A stretch of 23,145 bases of DNA, from the NCBI GenBank assembly GCA_016748015.1, contig JAAOMT010000309.1, positions 243,493 through 266,637 of the forward strand. The letters run 5' to 3'. This document shows, piece after piece, positions 8,331-17,155 of this stretch. A model generated the notes under the pieces. It ran no database searches. It had not been told where the DNA came from and saw only the letters and a program-made list of their open reading frames with translations. The position numbers and the translations under genes are program-made. Within the stretch, counting starts at the first letter, position 1. The number at the start of each line of letters is the position of its first letter. Source of the DNA: Geosiphon pyriformis (lineage: Eukaryota; Glomeromycota; Glomeromycetes; Archaeosporales; Geosiphonaceae).

Positions 8331-10244
8331 TTGATTTGGGTATCCAGTTGGTGTTGGTTGAGATTGGGCAGGACCGCAAGGGATTGGTCGAGATAGTCCA
8401 CTGTTGGTTTGTATTTGATTGTTGTTGGGATTCCTTCATCTTTGATTATAGTCTATAGCTCGAGGTCTGGACAGGCTGTAAGGGGAAGTTTGATAGTAAG
8501 GGATTGTTTGTGTCATTGGTAGTAGTTGATAATAATTCTGGAGCGGTGGTTGAGTGTACAAAACTTGTTGTGTATATAAGGGTGGTTAATTCTGAGATAT
8601 AGAATATTGGGGTATTATGTTTTGCTGATATCTGGGTTGCTGGTATGGGTTTTCTTGATTTTGGTCCATGATCTTCCTTCTGCAGTCATGGGCAATGTGT
8701 CCAGGTTTCTGGTAGTAGTAGCAGTTGTGGGGATTGGATCTCCAAGGTTGTTGCTGTTGCTGTGGGTATCTGCTGTTGTTGTTATTTTCTCTCTGTTGGG
8801 GTGGTTGGTAAGTTTCTGTAGTTCCGGCTAAGAATTCCTCAATTTTCTGAGTTAGTTTTTCACTCAATTGGATTATCTTTGCATTGATGTCAGAGGTTCC
8901 GTTAATGGCTAAATTAACAGCTTGAGTATGGTTTGCTTCTTGTTCTGCAGACTCAAAATCGCGAGCGAGAGTGATGGCGTCTTGTAAACTGGTTGGATGG
9001 CAGGGTCTTACAGATCTTAAAATACTACTCCGCAATCTTTTAATGAATTGATTAAAAACTTGTGCCATAGTATAGTAGTCTCTTTCAATAGCTAATATTT
9101 GACGCAGGATTTGATTGAATCATCCGAGATAAATAGTTACTGCTTCGTGATCTTTTTGTTTAATTATGCTAAATTGATTCTGCAATCGGATTAATATATT
9201 GGGATCACAGAAGTATTGCAGAAATGCGAGTTTAAACTTGGTAAAGAAGGTAGGCTTCTTTGTTAGGCTCTGGTACCACAAATCGGCAGTTCCAATCAGA
9301 AAAAACGGCAGTGCCTGAACTGTGCAGTTGTCATTCCAACCATTAGCAGTAATTGCTTTCTCAGCATCCGCGATCCAAGAATATGCATTATCTTCTTCAC
9401 CAGAGAATTTTTCCAATTTAGCAATATTTAGGTAAGCCATGATCTGGTTAATGGGTGGGGTGTTACTGGTTATATTTAAAAAGATTGGTGTCCGTGTATT
9501 TGAGTGTTTTCCGGGTGCTAATGCTGGTTGCTTTTCTTTGTTACTTGAACCAATAGGTTGTAAGATAGCTGTTTTTTTCATCAGGGAAGATGCTGATTCT
9601 GCTAGGTTTTGTGCTAGTGGCTGTTTCCAAGTTGACGGGTTTCCTTCTGTTTGACCGGCTGCTGGGGTAAAATTTCCAAACAGCAATCCGTATTCTCCTA
9701 GTGATTTGGTCTAATTGTGTTGATTCCAAGAGTGTGGATTTCCAGGAGTTTAAGATGTTTCTGACTGGGTTTTTGGGGGTGGGTTGAATACAATTCTACT
9801 TTAAGGTGTCTGATGGTATAATGGAGTTGTTGGGAAGAGGATCCTTAGTTTCTTGTTGACTATGAACTTGGCTTGGGCAGTTACGGGGTTGTTGGATTTG
9901 TTTTCATATTCCTCAGGGTCGGATTCCACTGGTTGTTGTACTTGAGGGAATCGTTGTGCCATGTAATATTTAATGTCTGTATTAATTATGCACAGAGTTT
10001 TAGCGATTGCTCGGGTAGTTGTGGCTGTTGAGTATCTTAGTAAGCTTTGATGGATTTGTTCTCTAAGTCTTCCTGTATCAGTTGTGCAGCCTAACAAGCA
10101 GTCAATTTTTGTGTTGATATAGTTACAAAAATCACTTTCTGCATAAGCGGTTCCTACTGGTATTCCTAGGTTTTTTCGAAAGTATTGAAATAGTGTTTTT
10201 CCGTATGAAAAGTGGTCCTTTTCTATTGTTCCAATAGTTGCCAC
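8331..10244 (-). pseudogene. Gag region of element 1
   Basis: An N-terminal segment of about 150 residues (9801-10244) has no family I recognise. The capsid-like core (about 8930-9480) carries the Retrotrans_gag style motif LEKFSGEEDNAYSWIADAEK, then WYQSLT and LAFLQYFCDP. A Gln/Asn-rich stretch with CAG/CAA repeats precedes a CCHC-like knuckle at 8682-8723, and a Pro/Gln/Tyr-rich tail leads into protease. Stops occur at 9801, about 9750, about 9711, 9120, 8586 and about 8427. Gag would assemble the particle and bind element RNA. Confidence 0.85.
8682..8723 (-). other. zinc-knuckle of Gag with second Cys replaced by Tyr
   Basis: The segment reads CYYYQKPGHIAHDC, which matches CX2CX4HX4C except that Tyr (TAC) stands where the second Cys should be. 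Copy 2 has the same Tyr at the matching place (20113-20154), so the change predates the duplication or is a family trait. A single TGC to TAC transition would cause it. Confidence 0.8.
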
Positions 10245-10287
10245 TTTTATGTATTTTTGGAGGTGCTCTGTCTCTGTGGATTTATAA

Positions 10288-10304
10288 CCTCACAGGGAGC
10301 ACCA
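10288..10304 (-). other. primer binding site, probably for elongator tRNA-Met
   Basis: On the minus strand this reads TGGTGCTCCCTGTGAGG, two bases from the 5' LTR end. TGG pairs with a tRNA CCA end. The complement, CCTCACAGGGAGCACCA, looks like the 3' end of a eukaryotic elongator tRNA-Met (T-stem ending CCTCACA, discriminator A). The tRNA identity is inferred from general similarity, not from this organism's tRNA. Confidence 0.75.
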
Positions 10305-10355
10305 AATATTACAGGTAAACTTGGTAGATATGGGAAATGGTAATGTTTGGTGCTC
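10297..10355. other. inverted repeat joining U5 and the PBS, element 1
   Basis: GAGCACCAAATATTAC at 10297-10312 spans the PBS and the LTR end. It pairs with GTAATGTTTGGTGCTC at 10340-10355 inside the LTR, with one mismatch in 16 and a 27-base loop. In element RNA it would fold the start of the tRNA-binding site into a U5 hairpin. The same arms are present, more mutated, in copy 2 at 21743-21801. Confidence 0.75.
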
Positions 10356-10706
10356 TCAATTATTGATGATGCATCTTCTACGTAATTCTGTTGGCTTAGT
10401 CTTGATTATCAGTCTCTGAAGGTCTATTCCTATATGTGAATTTTACCCATTGAGTTCTTTGGTTATAAGGCACAGAATTTGTCTTTCGTCAATTGCAATG
10501 TTTTTCATAAATGTGAGCTTTCTTCTCTGAACTAACAAGCGCAGTTGTTAGGGTCTGGCATTGTCTTTTTGCCCTTCTGGTAAGCTAACAAGATAATGTT
10601 AATATCCAAAACTTAGAGAGAGCTTCCCTCTTTTACCAGGCTATCACGAAGTCTATTTCCAAACAGTCAATTTTACTATGTTGCTGCTCCACAAAAAATA
10701 AGACAG

Positions 10707-10750
<44 letters not shown>

Positions 10751-10805
10751 AAAAAAAAGAGAAAAAAGATAAATTAGTATCATCAATTGCCGTGATCAAG
10801 AGCAA

Positions 10806-11009
10806 TTGGTCCAAATCGTTAATAAGTTTGAGACAGTTATGCTAAGAGCATCTGTTCTAGAATGGAGGTACAAGACAAGGGTTAATTCATGTAAATTTCA
10901 CAAAGTTCGAGAACATGAATTTGTGATTCTGATTTCTTTTAATAATTGGTTTATTTCAGAAGATGAAATAAGGAAGATAATAAAAAATGAAAGGGTATGG
11001 ATATTTTAA
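10806..11009 (+). other. antisense 67-codon open frame in LTR (doubtful)
   Basis: The frame reads MVQIVNKFETVMLRASVLEW... and overlaps the start of the hydrophobic antisense frame by 23 bases. It is open here and at 13137-13340 but broken in the other two LTRs (TGG to TAA in 1195-2266, CGA to TGA in 21753-22843). There is no sign of selection to keep it. Confidence 0.12.
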
Positions 11010-11298
11010 TTTCTGGTCTAGAAGTTTGTATCTATTTTTTCTTCTCTGTCTTTTCTCACTTCTACAATTACTTGCTTTTATACATTTTTTTGGTTTTACA
11101 GGATTGCTTTCAATTGTCTTGTTATCACTAGCTATTGTTTTGTTGTTTCTGTTATTGCTTCATTTTTCTATGTTATCGCTAGTTATCTTATGTTATAACA
11201 CGTTATCTGACATTATTACATGTTATTCTGTGTTATCCTGCATTATAACACGTTATTCTATGTTATTGTGCGCTATTCTGTATTATCCTGCATTATAA
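10987..11298 (+). other. antisense 103-codon open frame in 5' LTR, copy 1 (doubtful)
   Basis: This is the counterpart of the Leu/Phe-rich frame at 1859-2170, with the same start and length. It begins inside the preceding short frame and ends in the repeat array. No known family; probably a by-product of T-rich sequence. Confidence 0.2.
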
Positions 11299-11358
11299 CA
11301 CGTTATCCAATGTTATAACACGTTATCCAACACTATTGCACGTTATTCTGTGTTATGT
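11171..11358. repeat. short-repeat array in U3 of the 5' LTR, copy 1
   Basis: The same GTTAT/ATAAC units as in the left LTR, plus one added unit of about 20 bases (TGTTATAACACGTTATCCAA) near 11310-11330. The extra unit is also in the right LTR of copy 2, so the array lengths differed before the duplication. Confidence 0.7.
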
Positions 11359-11414
11359 CACATTTTGGTCACATTTTTTCATAACTTTAGATCGGTTTTT
11401 TTACTCGGGTAACA

Positions 11415-11418
11415 CTGG
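11415..11418. repeat. target-site duplication CTGG, right, element 1
   Basis: CTGG follows the GTAACA end of the 5' LTR and mirrors 1191-1194. Joining the flanks across one copy gives the empty site TATTGCTGGTTAGAAAAG. Confidence 0.75.
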
Positions 11419-11777
11419 TTAGAAAAGCTAGCTTGGAAGAATGATGTTGTCAGGAAAAATTTCTCATGATGTTGAGAGTTCCAGCCATCCTAATCATATT
11501 TGTATATTGCTGATAGAGAAGCCAGTCCAGAAGAGCAATGTTGCTTCCATTCAAGCAAAAAATGCAGCAATAAATTGTCTTATATTTCTGAAATAACAGC
11601 ATATAAAACACAAGTAAAATACAACAGAAAACAAAAACTTTGACAACAAATTTGTTAAAAACTAATATAAATATATTTTACAAAACAACAAAAAGATATT
11701 TAAAATTTCTTAGATATCAAAAAAACTTTTTTTTAGCAAAACTAATGCTTACAAATAAGCATAAAAAAAACTGCATA
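11419..11777. other. right host flank of copy 1 up to the gap
   Basis: AT-rich DNA with a partner at 22848-23145, differing at only about five positions over roughly 300 bases. It holds a short frame at 11441-11596 (separate entry). A motif CTGGT(T)AGAAAAGC..G occurs at the flank start and again about 90 bases on, an imperfect local repeat clearer in copy 2 (22844 and about 22939). Nothing else is visible. Confidence 0.7.
11441..11596 (+). CDS. short ORF in host flank, 51 codons, unknown
   Basis: An ATG-started frame beginning MMLSGKISHDVESSSHPN and ending CLIFLK. The matching frame in copy 2 (22870-23025) is also open, and of three differences inside it two are silent and one is Ile to Val. 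That hints at coding, but the count is far too small to be sure. It could be an exon or the remnant of another repeat. I recognise no family. Confidence 0.22.
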   Translation: MMLSGKISHDVESSSHPNHICILLIEKPVQKSNVASIQAKNAAINCLIFLK

Positions 11778-11827
11778 NNNNNNNNNNNNNNNNNNNNNNN
11801 NNNNNNNNNNNNNNNNNNNNNNNNNNN
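11778..11827. other. assembly gap, 50 N
   Basis: Exactly 50 N separate the right flank of copy 1 from the left flank of copy 2. The sequence resumes at a run of nine T that matches 230-238. The distance between the copies and their true order are therefore not established by the sequence. Confidence 0.98.
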
Positions 11828-12659
11828 TTTTTTTTTGATTTAGATTATAATATATTAATATATATAAATATATAATATAATTTTAATTGGTTTAAAAATT
11901 TAATTATATGTAATAAATATTTAATTTATATTTAATTTAAATTTTTAATTTATTATATAATATTAAATAGCAAATAAATTATATTTATTAAATAAAAAAT
12001 AAAATAAAAACATAAAAATTTAATATTAATAATAAAAACAGTCTGTTTTTAAAGTAATTAAAACAAATTGAAAAAAATATTTTGTTTTAAATATTAATTT
12101 TTTAGCTGTTAAAAGAAAAAATGTCATAGATAATCAGAAAGTTATTTTTAACTATATATAGTTTTAGAAGAGTTATTATTTTTTTAAAATTTCAAGAAAT
12201 TATTATTGGCTGCAGATAAAAAAATCTTAGTAAACAGTAATCTTAAGAAACAAAAAGTACATTTAAATTGAATGGTAATTATCAAAAAAATTCTTATGGA
12301 TACTTTTAAGAAAGCAATCATTTCAGCTTTGTTCAAGTTCAGTAATATTGTATTAGTTGAATAGACTGTAGCAGAAGGCTATAATAAAGTTTGCTGAATT
12401 GGATCAAGTTTTTATATCTAAAATGGGTGAAGAGAAACATTTTAAAAAAACAGTATATTTATGTTATGTATATTTGTTGCTTCATTTTTACTTGCATTAT
12501 TTTGACAAACTATTTATTATTAACAAAAATAACTGATTTTGAATAAAAAATGAGAGTATTGAAAGTTTTACCACAGGTTAGTACATTCCATATTTAGTCT
12601 TTTCTATAATCTACATCTAGTGATAATTTCACAGCAAATACTACAATATTAGTATATTG
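11828..12659. other. AT-rich host flank, copy 2, no gene seen
   Basis: Collinear with 230-1190 except for the missing 138 bases at 12517-12524. The stretch 12268-12500 differs from copy 1 at about eight positions, all transitions. From about 12525 to the LTR it is identical by eye. The ATG at 777 in copy 1 is ATA here. Confidence 0.75.
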
Positions 12660-12663
12660 CTGG
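12660..12663. repeat. target-site duplication CTGG, left, element 2
   Basis: The same CTGG in the same flanking context as 1191-1194. It pairs with 22844-22847. Confidence 0.75.
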
Positions 12664-13136
12664 TGTTACAGGTAAACTTGGTGGGTATAGAAAATGGTAA
12701 CATTTGGTGCTCTCAATTATTAATGATGCGTCTTCCACGTAATTTTGTTGGCTTAATCTTGATTATCAGTCTCTGAAGATCTATTCCTGGATGTAAATTT
12801 TATCTATTGAGTTCTTTGGTTATAAGGCACAGAGTTTGTCTTTCATCGATTGCAACGTTTTTCGTAAATGTGAGCTTTCTTTTCTGAACTAATGAGTGCA
12901 GTCATTAGAGTTTGGCATTGTCTTTTCGCCCTTTTGGTAAGCTAACAAGATAATGTTAATATACAAAACTTAGGGGGAGCTTCTCTCTTTTACCAGGCTA
13001 TCACGAAGTCTATTTCCAGACAGTTGATTTTACTATATTGCCGCTCCACAAAAAATAAGACAGAAAAAGAAAAAAAAAAGAAAAAAAAAGAGAGAAAAGA
13101 TAAATTAGTATCATCAATTGCCGTGATCAAGAGCAA

Positions 13137-13340
13137 TTGGTCCAAATTGTTAATAAGTTTGAGACAGTTATGCTAAGAGCATCTGTTCTAGAATGGAGGT
13201 ACAAGACAAGGGTTAATTCACATAAATTTCACAAAGTTCGAGAACATGAATTCGTGATTCTGATTTCTTTTAATAATTGGTTTATTTTAGGAGATGAAAT
13301 AGGGAAGATAATAAAGGATGAAGAGGTATGGATATTTTAA
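13137..13340 (+). other. antisense 67-codon open frame in LTR, copy 2 (doubtful)
   Basis: Counterpart of 10806-11009, open here but broken in two of the four LTRs. Not supported as a gene. Confidence 0.12.
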
Positions 13341-13629
13341 TTTCTGGTCTAGAGGTTCGTATTTATTTTTTCTTTTCTGTCTTTTTTCACTTCTACAACT
13401 ACTTGTTTTTATACATTTTTTTGGTTTTACAGAATTGCTTTCAATTGTCTTACTATCGCTAGCTATTGCTTTGTTGTTTCTGTTATTGCTTCGTTTTTCT
13501 ATGTTATCACTAATTATTCTATGTTATAACACATTATCTGACATTATTACATGTTATTCTGTGTTATCCTGCATTATAACACATTATCCTATGTTATTGC
13601 ACACTATTCTGTGTTATTTTGTGTTATAA
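13318..13629 (+). other. antisense 103-codon open frame in 3' LTR, copy 2 (doubtful)
   Basis: The third copy of the hydrophobic Leu/Phe-rich frame, same start and length as in the other LTRs. Confidence 0.2.
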
Positions 13630-13668
13630 TATGTTATCTAACGCTATTGCATGTTATTCTGTGTTATG
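13502..13668. repeat. short-repeat array in U3 of the 3' LTR, copy 2
   Basis: GTTAT/ATAAC units as in 2045-2213, with the shorter unit number typical of both left LTRs. Confidence 0.7.
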
Positions 13669-13725
13669 TCACATTTTGGTCATGTTTCTTCATAACTTTG
13701 GATCGGTTTTTCTACTCAGGTAACA

Positions 13726-13741
13726 TTATATCTTTCTTTTT
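13726..13741 (-). other. polypurine tract, element 2, degraded
   Basis: The minus strand reads AAAAAGAAAGATATAA. Compared with copy 1 two G have become A and one purine is now T, leaving a weaker tract beside the LTR. Confidence 0.75.
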
Positions 13742-14471
13742 AAAATTGAGCTCCTGCAAAACCGTATGTATCTGTTATCGTGGCTTCATTCGTGTAATGT
13801 TTAATTGTTGCCTCGAGTATTGTCTTTTGTAGGTCTTTAAACTGTTGATTGGTTATTCGTCCTATGCTGTTAACCATTATGGTTTTCATAGATCCGTTCA
13901 GTAGTACATTTGGGCAATGTTGGAAGGCAGCATATAGTCAGTATGCTGCTTTGTAATGTAGGGTCAGGTTGTTTTTCCCTATGAATTTTTCTACTTGTTG
14001 TATTGCTTCTTTGTTGAACGTTTTCTGGCTGAGGTCTTCGTATAGTGTTTTCAAGTCAAATTGTTCTCCAATTTTGTAGAACCAATAAGCTAGAGAAAGT
14101 CTTTCTTTCCATTCCTGGGCATTGTCAAGTGTTCACTCTCCTGTTTCGGGGAGTTTGGTCCCACAAGCTAAAGCTTTTTTTATTTCTTTGAGCTCAAAGA
14201 CCAAGTATCTTCTTTTGTAACCTTTTTCTCATTCTTTGCCTCCTTTTCCACCTCCCGCCCAAAGGCAATTTTTCCTCCCACATTGCCTTTCGGGTGATAG
14301 ATAGAGAAGAAAATATTTAGTTCTAATTGAACTTTTGTCTTCTTTTCTCCTGCTTTTATCTTTGTACCGTATCTCTTTTTTATCAATTGTTATTTCTATT
14401 TGAGATGTCGATTTTTGAATTGTTTCAAATAATTGTTTAAATAATTTTAAAATTTGATCTGAAAGGTCTAT
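13740..14471 (-). pseudogene. ORF3 of element 2, function unknown
   Basis: Exactly as long as the frame at 2281-3012. The start is ATA at 14469-14471 where copy 1 has ATG, so initiation is lost, while Gln is intact at codon 6. Inner stops are GKE.EKG (copy 1 has CGA), GE.TLD (TAA in copy 1, TGA here) and AY.LYA. It ends TYGFAGAQF with TAA at 13740-13742. The copies together show a collinear 243-codon ancestor with a basic Gly/Lys stretch and a helical C-terminal half. Equal length without indels over 732 bases argues against a chance frame. Confidence 0.62.
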
Positions 14472-14551
14472 GTTGAAATTTCTATCGTTTCTTACTGCTT
14501 TTCGGATGCTATATATATTTGAATTCTCTAATTTAATTTGCTATCTATTGT

Positions 14552-15790
14552 CTACGTTTCAATGACAATAATTGGTTCCAGATCTCATGGTATATCTTCT
14601 GGTCTGATTAATGAAATTTGTGTTCCTAGTTGAGTTACTGATGACAATGATTCCTGTTTTACATGATAAATTTTTAACCGATTTCTATGCGCTACTTTCT
14701 TTAAAATCCTGTCTTCCAATTGTAATTTGTAAGCTCCATTTCCTAACGCTTTGTGTATATGGAATGGACCATCCCACTTTGGGTCAAACTTTCCATTCCA
14801 CTGTTTCTCAGTTTTTGTACAATGTAACAGTACTTGGTCTCCAATCTTAAATTCCATTGGTTGTTCTGATAGGTGTTTATCATGTTTTTCTTTTTGTCAT
14901 TCTTGAGCATGACTAATATTGCCAGCTGCTGTTCTTCGATTGTTTTTCAATGTTTCCATTAGCTAATACGTTCTTTGGTGTAAGATAGCCTCAAAATTCT
15001 TTTCATTGATTGTTTCTGTTGGGTATGACGGTATCACTTGTTCAATCAGTAACGTAGCTTTTTTTCTATAGACTAGTTTGAATGGTGTGAACTGAGTCAT
15101 ATTTTGTTTCAATGTTTGGTATGTAAAGAGTACAGAAGATATAAATAAGTCCCATTCTTGTCTGTTTTCATGACTTATTTTTACTAGTGCTTCGCACAGT
15201 GTTCTGTTAAATCGTTCTACCAGTCCGTTTGTTTGTGGGTGGTATAGTAATAATAAAGGTCTCTTTATTCCAAACCATTGGCTTAGTTCAGTCAGCATAT
15301 TATTAACAAAGTGTGTTCCCTGATTAGATAATAATTCTTTCGGACATTCATGTCAGCAAATTAAGTCTTGATGCACAAATTCGGTGACTGTTTTGGCGTT
15401 AGCCACTTGGATTGCTCTGGCTTCTGGCCATTTTGTAAGATAGTTTATGGCTACAGCAATATAGTGATTTCCTTGGGATGTAATTGAAAGAGGTCCAACC
15501 AAATCGATCCCAATTTTATCAAATGGATTTCCAACTGGAATGGGTCGAAGTGGTTCTGTTGATCTTGCTCTTCCTCTTTGCTGGCATGCATTACAATTGA
15601 GCACGTATTCGAAAATGTCTTTGTGCATCGTTGACCAATAGTATAAGTTTAGTGTTCTTTCAAGGGTAGTGTTTTTGTTAAAGTGTTCTGTAGTCGGATC
15701 TGAATGCACACTATATAATATAGTTTCTCTTTCACTGTCCGTGATTAGTTGTTGTAAGTTGGGGTGGTTTTGGCATTTTTGTCAATATAG
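14552..15790 (-). pseudogene. integrase domain of element 2, second Asp lost
   Basis: The CxxC of the zinc module (CNAC) and the first Asp in IGIDLVGP (15503-15505) are kept. The second catalytic Asp is Asn (AAT at 15323-15325, LLSNQG). The Glu of LVERFN is kept at 15215-15217, and the Arg codon beside it is CGA where copy 1 has TGA. WDGPF...GNGAYKLQL is intact. P.DLE at 14585-14587 is TGA where copy 1 has CAA, so the ancestor was probably CGA. A stop at C.HECPKE is shared with copy 1. Confidence 0.9.
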
Positions 15791-16320
15791 TTGGTTGTCT
15801 TGAATAAAATAATTTTGGGCTTGTTTTCATATGGTACTCTGTTTCTGTTGAGATAATATCTCCTTGAAACTTAGTGTCGATAGGTACTGATGTAGTTGTT
15901 GATAAGTGAGTGTGTCTATGGGTCTGGGATTAGGTTTGTGGTGTTCTTGGATCCTTCCTTGTAATAGACTTTGAGTAAGAATTGTTGCAGATAAGTACTC
16001 CATCTCACATATTTTCCTTCTAGTTGTGGATTGTTGAGTAACTAAATAAGTTCTTTGTGGTCGGTATATAGGTCAAATGGTTGACTGAGGTAATGTTTCC
16101 AAGTCTGTATGGCCTAATAAATGGTGAGACATTCTAGATCTGTTGTGCTGTAATTCTTTTCTGCTGAACTAGTGCTGCAACTAGTGTAAGCAACTGAGTG
16201 TTCTCTATTGTCCAGTCCTATCTGTGATAAGACTACTCTTAGAGCATTTTTCGAGACGTTTGTAGCAACAATGAACCGTTTAGTGAAATCTGGGTAAATT
16301 AGGATTGGGGATGTGATCAA
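15791..16320 (-). pseudogene. RNase H domain of element 2, truncated at its end
   Basis: The first catalytic Asp is Asn (FIVATNVSK, 16258-16260), while YTDHK keeps the Asp that copy 1 lost. The 25 bases encoding the NADSCRGCH end in copy 1 are missing at 15941/15942. The break lies between TGG repeats, so slippage or microhomology joining is likely. The deletion shifts the frame ahead of integrase. Stops occur at TIY. and LI.LL, both from TGG. Confidence 0.85.
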
Positions 16321-17155
16321 TCACTGTTTGAGATAGTCGAATGCTCTCTGTTGATTTTCCTTTTACAAATATGGTACGTATTTAGACAACAATTGATGGA
16401 GTGGTTTTACGATGTTCGAGAAACCTTTGACAAATTGACAATAATATCTTGCTAATCCTAGAAATTCTCGTAATTCTTTGAGGTTGATTAAGGCTAGAAA
16501 ATCCTTGACTTTTTGTACTTTATCTGGATCAGGTTTAACTTTATCCTTGCTGATTACATGTCCTAGGAATTTTAACTCAGTTTTTCCAAAGAAGCACTTC
16601 TCGGGATTGAGTTTCAATCCAGCACTACAAAGGCATTTGAAGACTTGTTGCAGGTGGAGCAGATGGTCTTCGAATGTTTCAGAGAACATGTTTGTGTCAT
16701 CTAGATAGACTACTACTGATTTCCAAAGGATTTCTTTGTATACTATATCCATCAGGCGTTGAAATGTGGCAGGAGCATTACAAAGTCTAAAAGGCATTAC
16801 GTTAAACTCAAAGTTTCCATCTCGAGTGGTAAATGCTGTTTTTCTTTTGTCTTTGGGGTCCATTTCAACTTGCCAGTAACCACTTGCTAAATCTAATGAC
16901 AAGAACCATTTCTTTTTCCCTAGATTGTCCAGAATTTCTTGGATGAGAGAAGTGGGATAATTATCTCTTCGCATGACACTATTTAGTTTTTGATAATCTA
17001 TGCAGAATCGCACTTTTCCATTTTTCTTGGTGACTAAGACTACTGGCGAGGACTAAAGGCTTAATGATTCTTTGATTAGGCCGTTATCAAGCATCTGTTG
17101 CACTTCTTGCTTAATTAGGTTATCGCCAGAAGGGAGTATGCAGTAAGTTCATTGC
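16321..17155 (-). pseudogene. reverse transcriptase domain of element 2, YLDD intact
   Basis: The run from MRFCIDYQKLN through LASGYWQVEMD, FNVMPFRLCNAPATFQ, VVVYLDDTNMF (Asp codons at 16696-16701) to LREFLGLARYYCQFVK is uninterrupted for 216 codons, the longest open RT stretch in the window. Changes from family consensus include FGL to FRL. Upstream LSL.SSPVVL has TAG for the Trp seen in copy 1, and Q.TYC is a shared TGA. Confidence 0.92.

Larger units (their letters stand above)
3093..10244 (-). pseudogene. gag-pol polyprotein of element 1, single frame, many stops
   Basis: All recognisable Gag and Pol segments share one reading frame from 10244 to the TAG at 3093-3095, about 2,384 codons, so the ancestor made Gag-Pol without a frameshift. 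The first codon I can place is GTG at 10242-10244. No ATG lies between the PBS and that codon, but an ATA two codons upstream is shared by both copies and could be a decayed ATG. Roughly thirty stops interrupt the frame, mainly CGA to TGA, CAA/CAG to TAA/TAG and TGG to TGA/TAG. One exception is the stop at 5454-5456, a T-to-A change. Domain order is Gag, protease, Cys-rich, dUTPase, connector, RT, RNase H, integrase. Confidence 0.93.
1195..11414 (-). mobile_element. Ty3/gypsy-like LTR retrotransposon, copy 1, non-autonomous by decay
   Basis: A 10.2-kb element read on the minus strand. It has LTRs of about 1.1 kb ending TGTTAC...GTAACA, a primer binding site next to the 5' LTR, a polypurine tract next to the 3' LTR, and gag-pol in the order Gag, protease, Cys-rich segment, dUTPase, RT, RNase H, integrase. 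Integrase after RT/RNase H places it in Ty3/gypsy (Metaviridae). ORF3 follows integrase. About thirty in-frame stops and a YLND change in RT mean it cannot make its own enzymes. The two LTRs differ at roughly one base in ten (hand count over about 400 bases), nearly all transitions. Confidence 0.95.
10307..11414 (-). repeat. 5' LTR of element 1 (1108 bp)
   Basis: It matches the other three LTRs and ends GTAACA followed by the CTGG target repeat. Its inner end reads TATTAC instead of TGTTAC, and the corresponding LTR of copy 2 shares the TA. The A-rich tract at 10707-10748 is an uninterrupted run of about 42 A, where the other LTRs have A runs broken by regular G; G-to-A change or slippage explains this. 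It carries one extra repeat unit in the U3 array. Confidence 0.93.
12664..13725 (-). repeat. 3' LTR of element 2 (1062 bp)
   Basis: TGTTAC...GTAACA ends as in the left LTR of copy 1. It shares diagnostic bases with that LTR (for example ACGTTTTTCGTAAATG) that both right LTRs lack. The interrupted A tract is at about 13063-13099. Confidence 0.93.

Noticed and set aside
7227-9122. Many in-frame TGA codons, several shared by both copies and some at Trp-like positions, suggesting TGA read as Trp.
   Set aside because: Conserved Trp are also written TGG, several TGA align with Arg CGA in the other copy, and TAA and TAG stops are also frequent. CpG and other transition decay before the duplication explains them.
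3093-10244. APOBEC-like editing of cDNA as the source of the mutations.
   Set aside because: Both C-to-T and G-to-A are abundant on the coding strand, and changes continued after the genomic duplication.
10288-10304. A tRNA gene at the PBS.
   Set aside because: Only the 3'-end complement is present; no cloverleaf can be drawn from the surrounding sequence.
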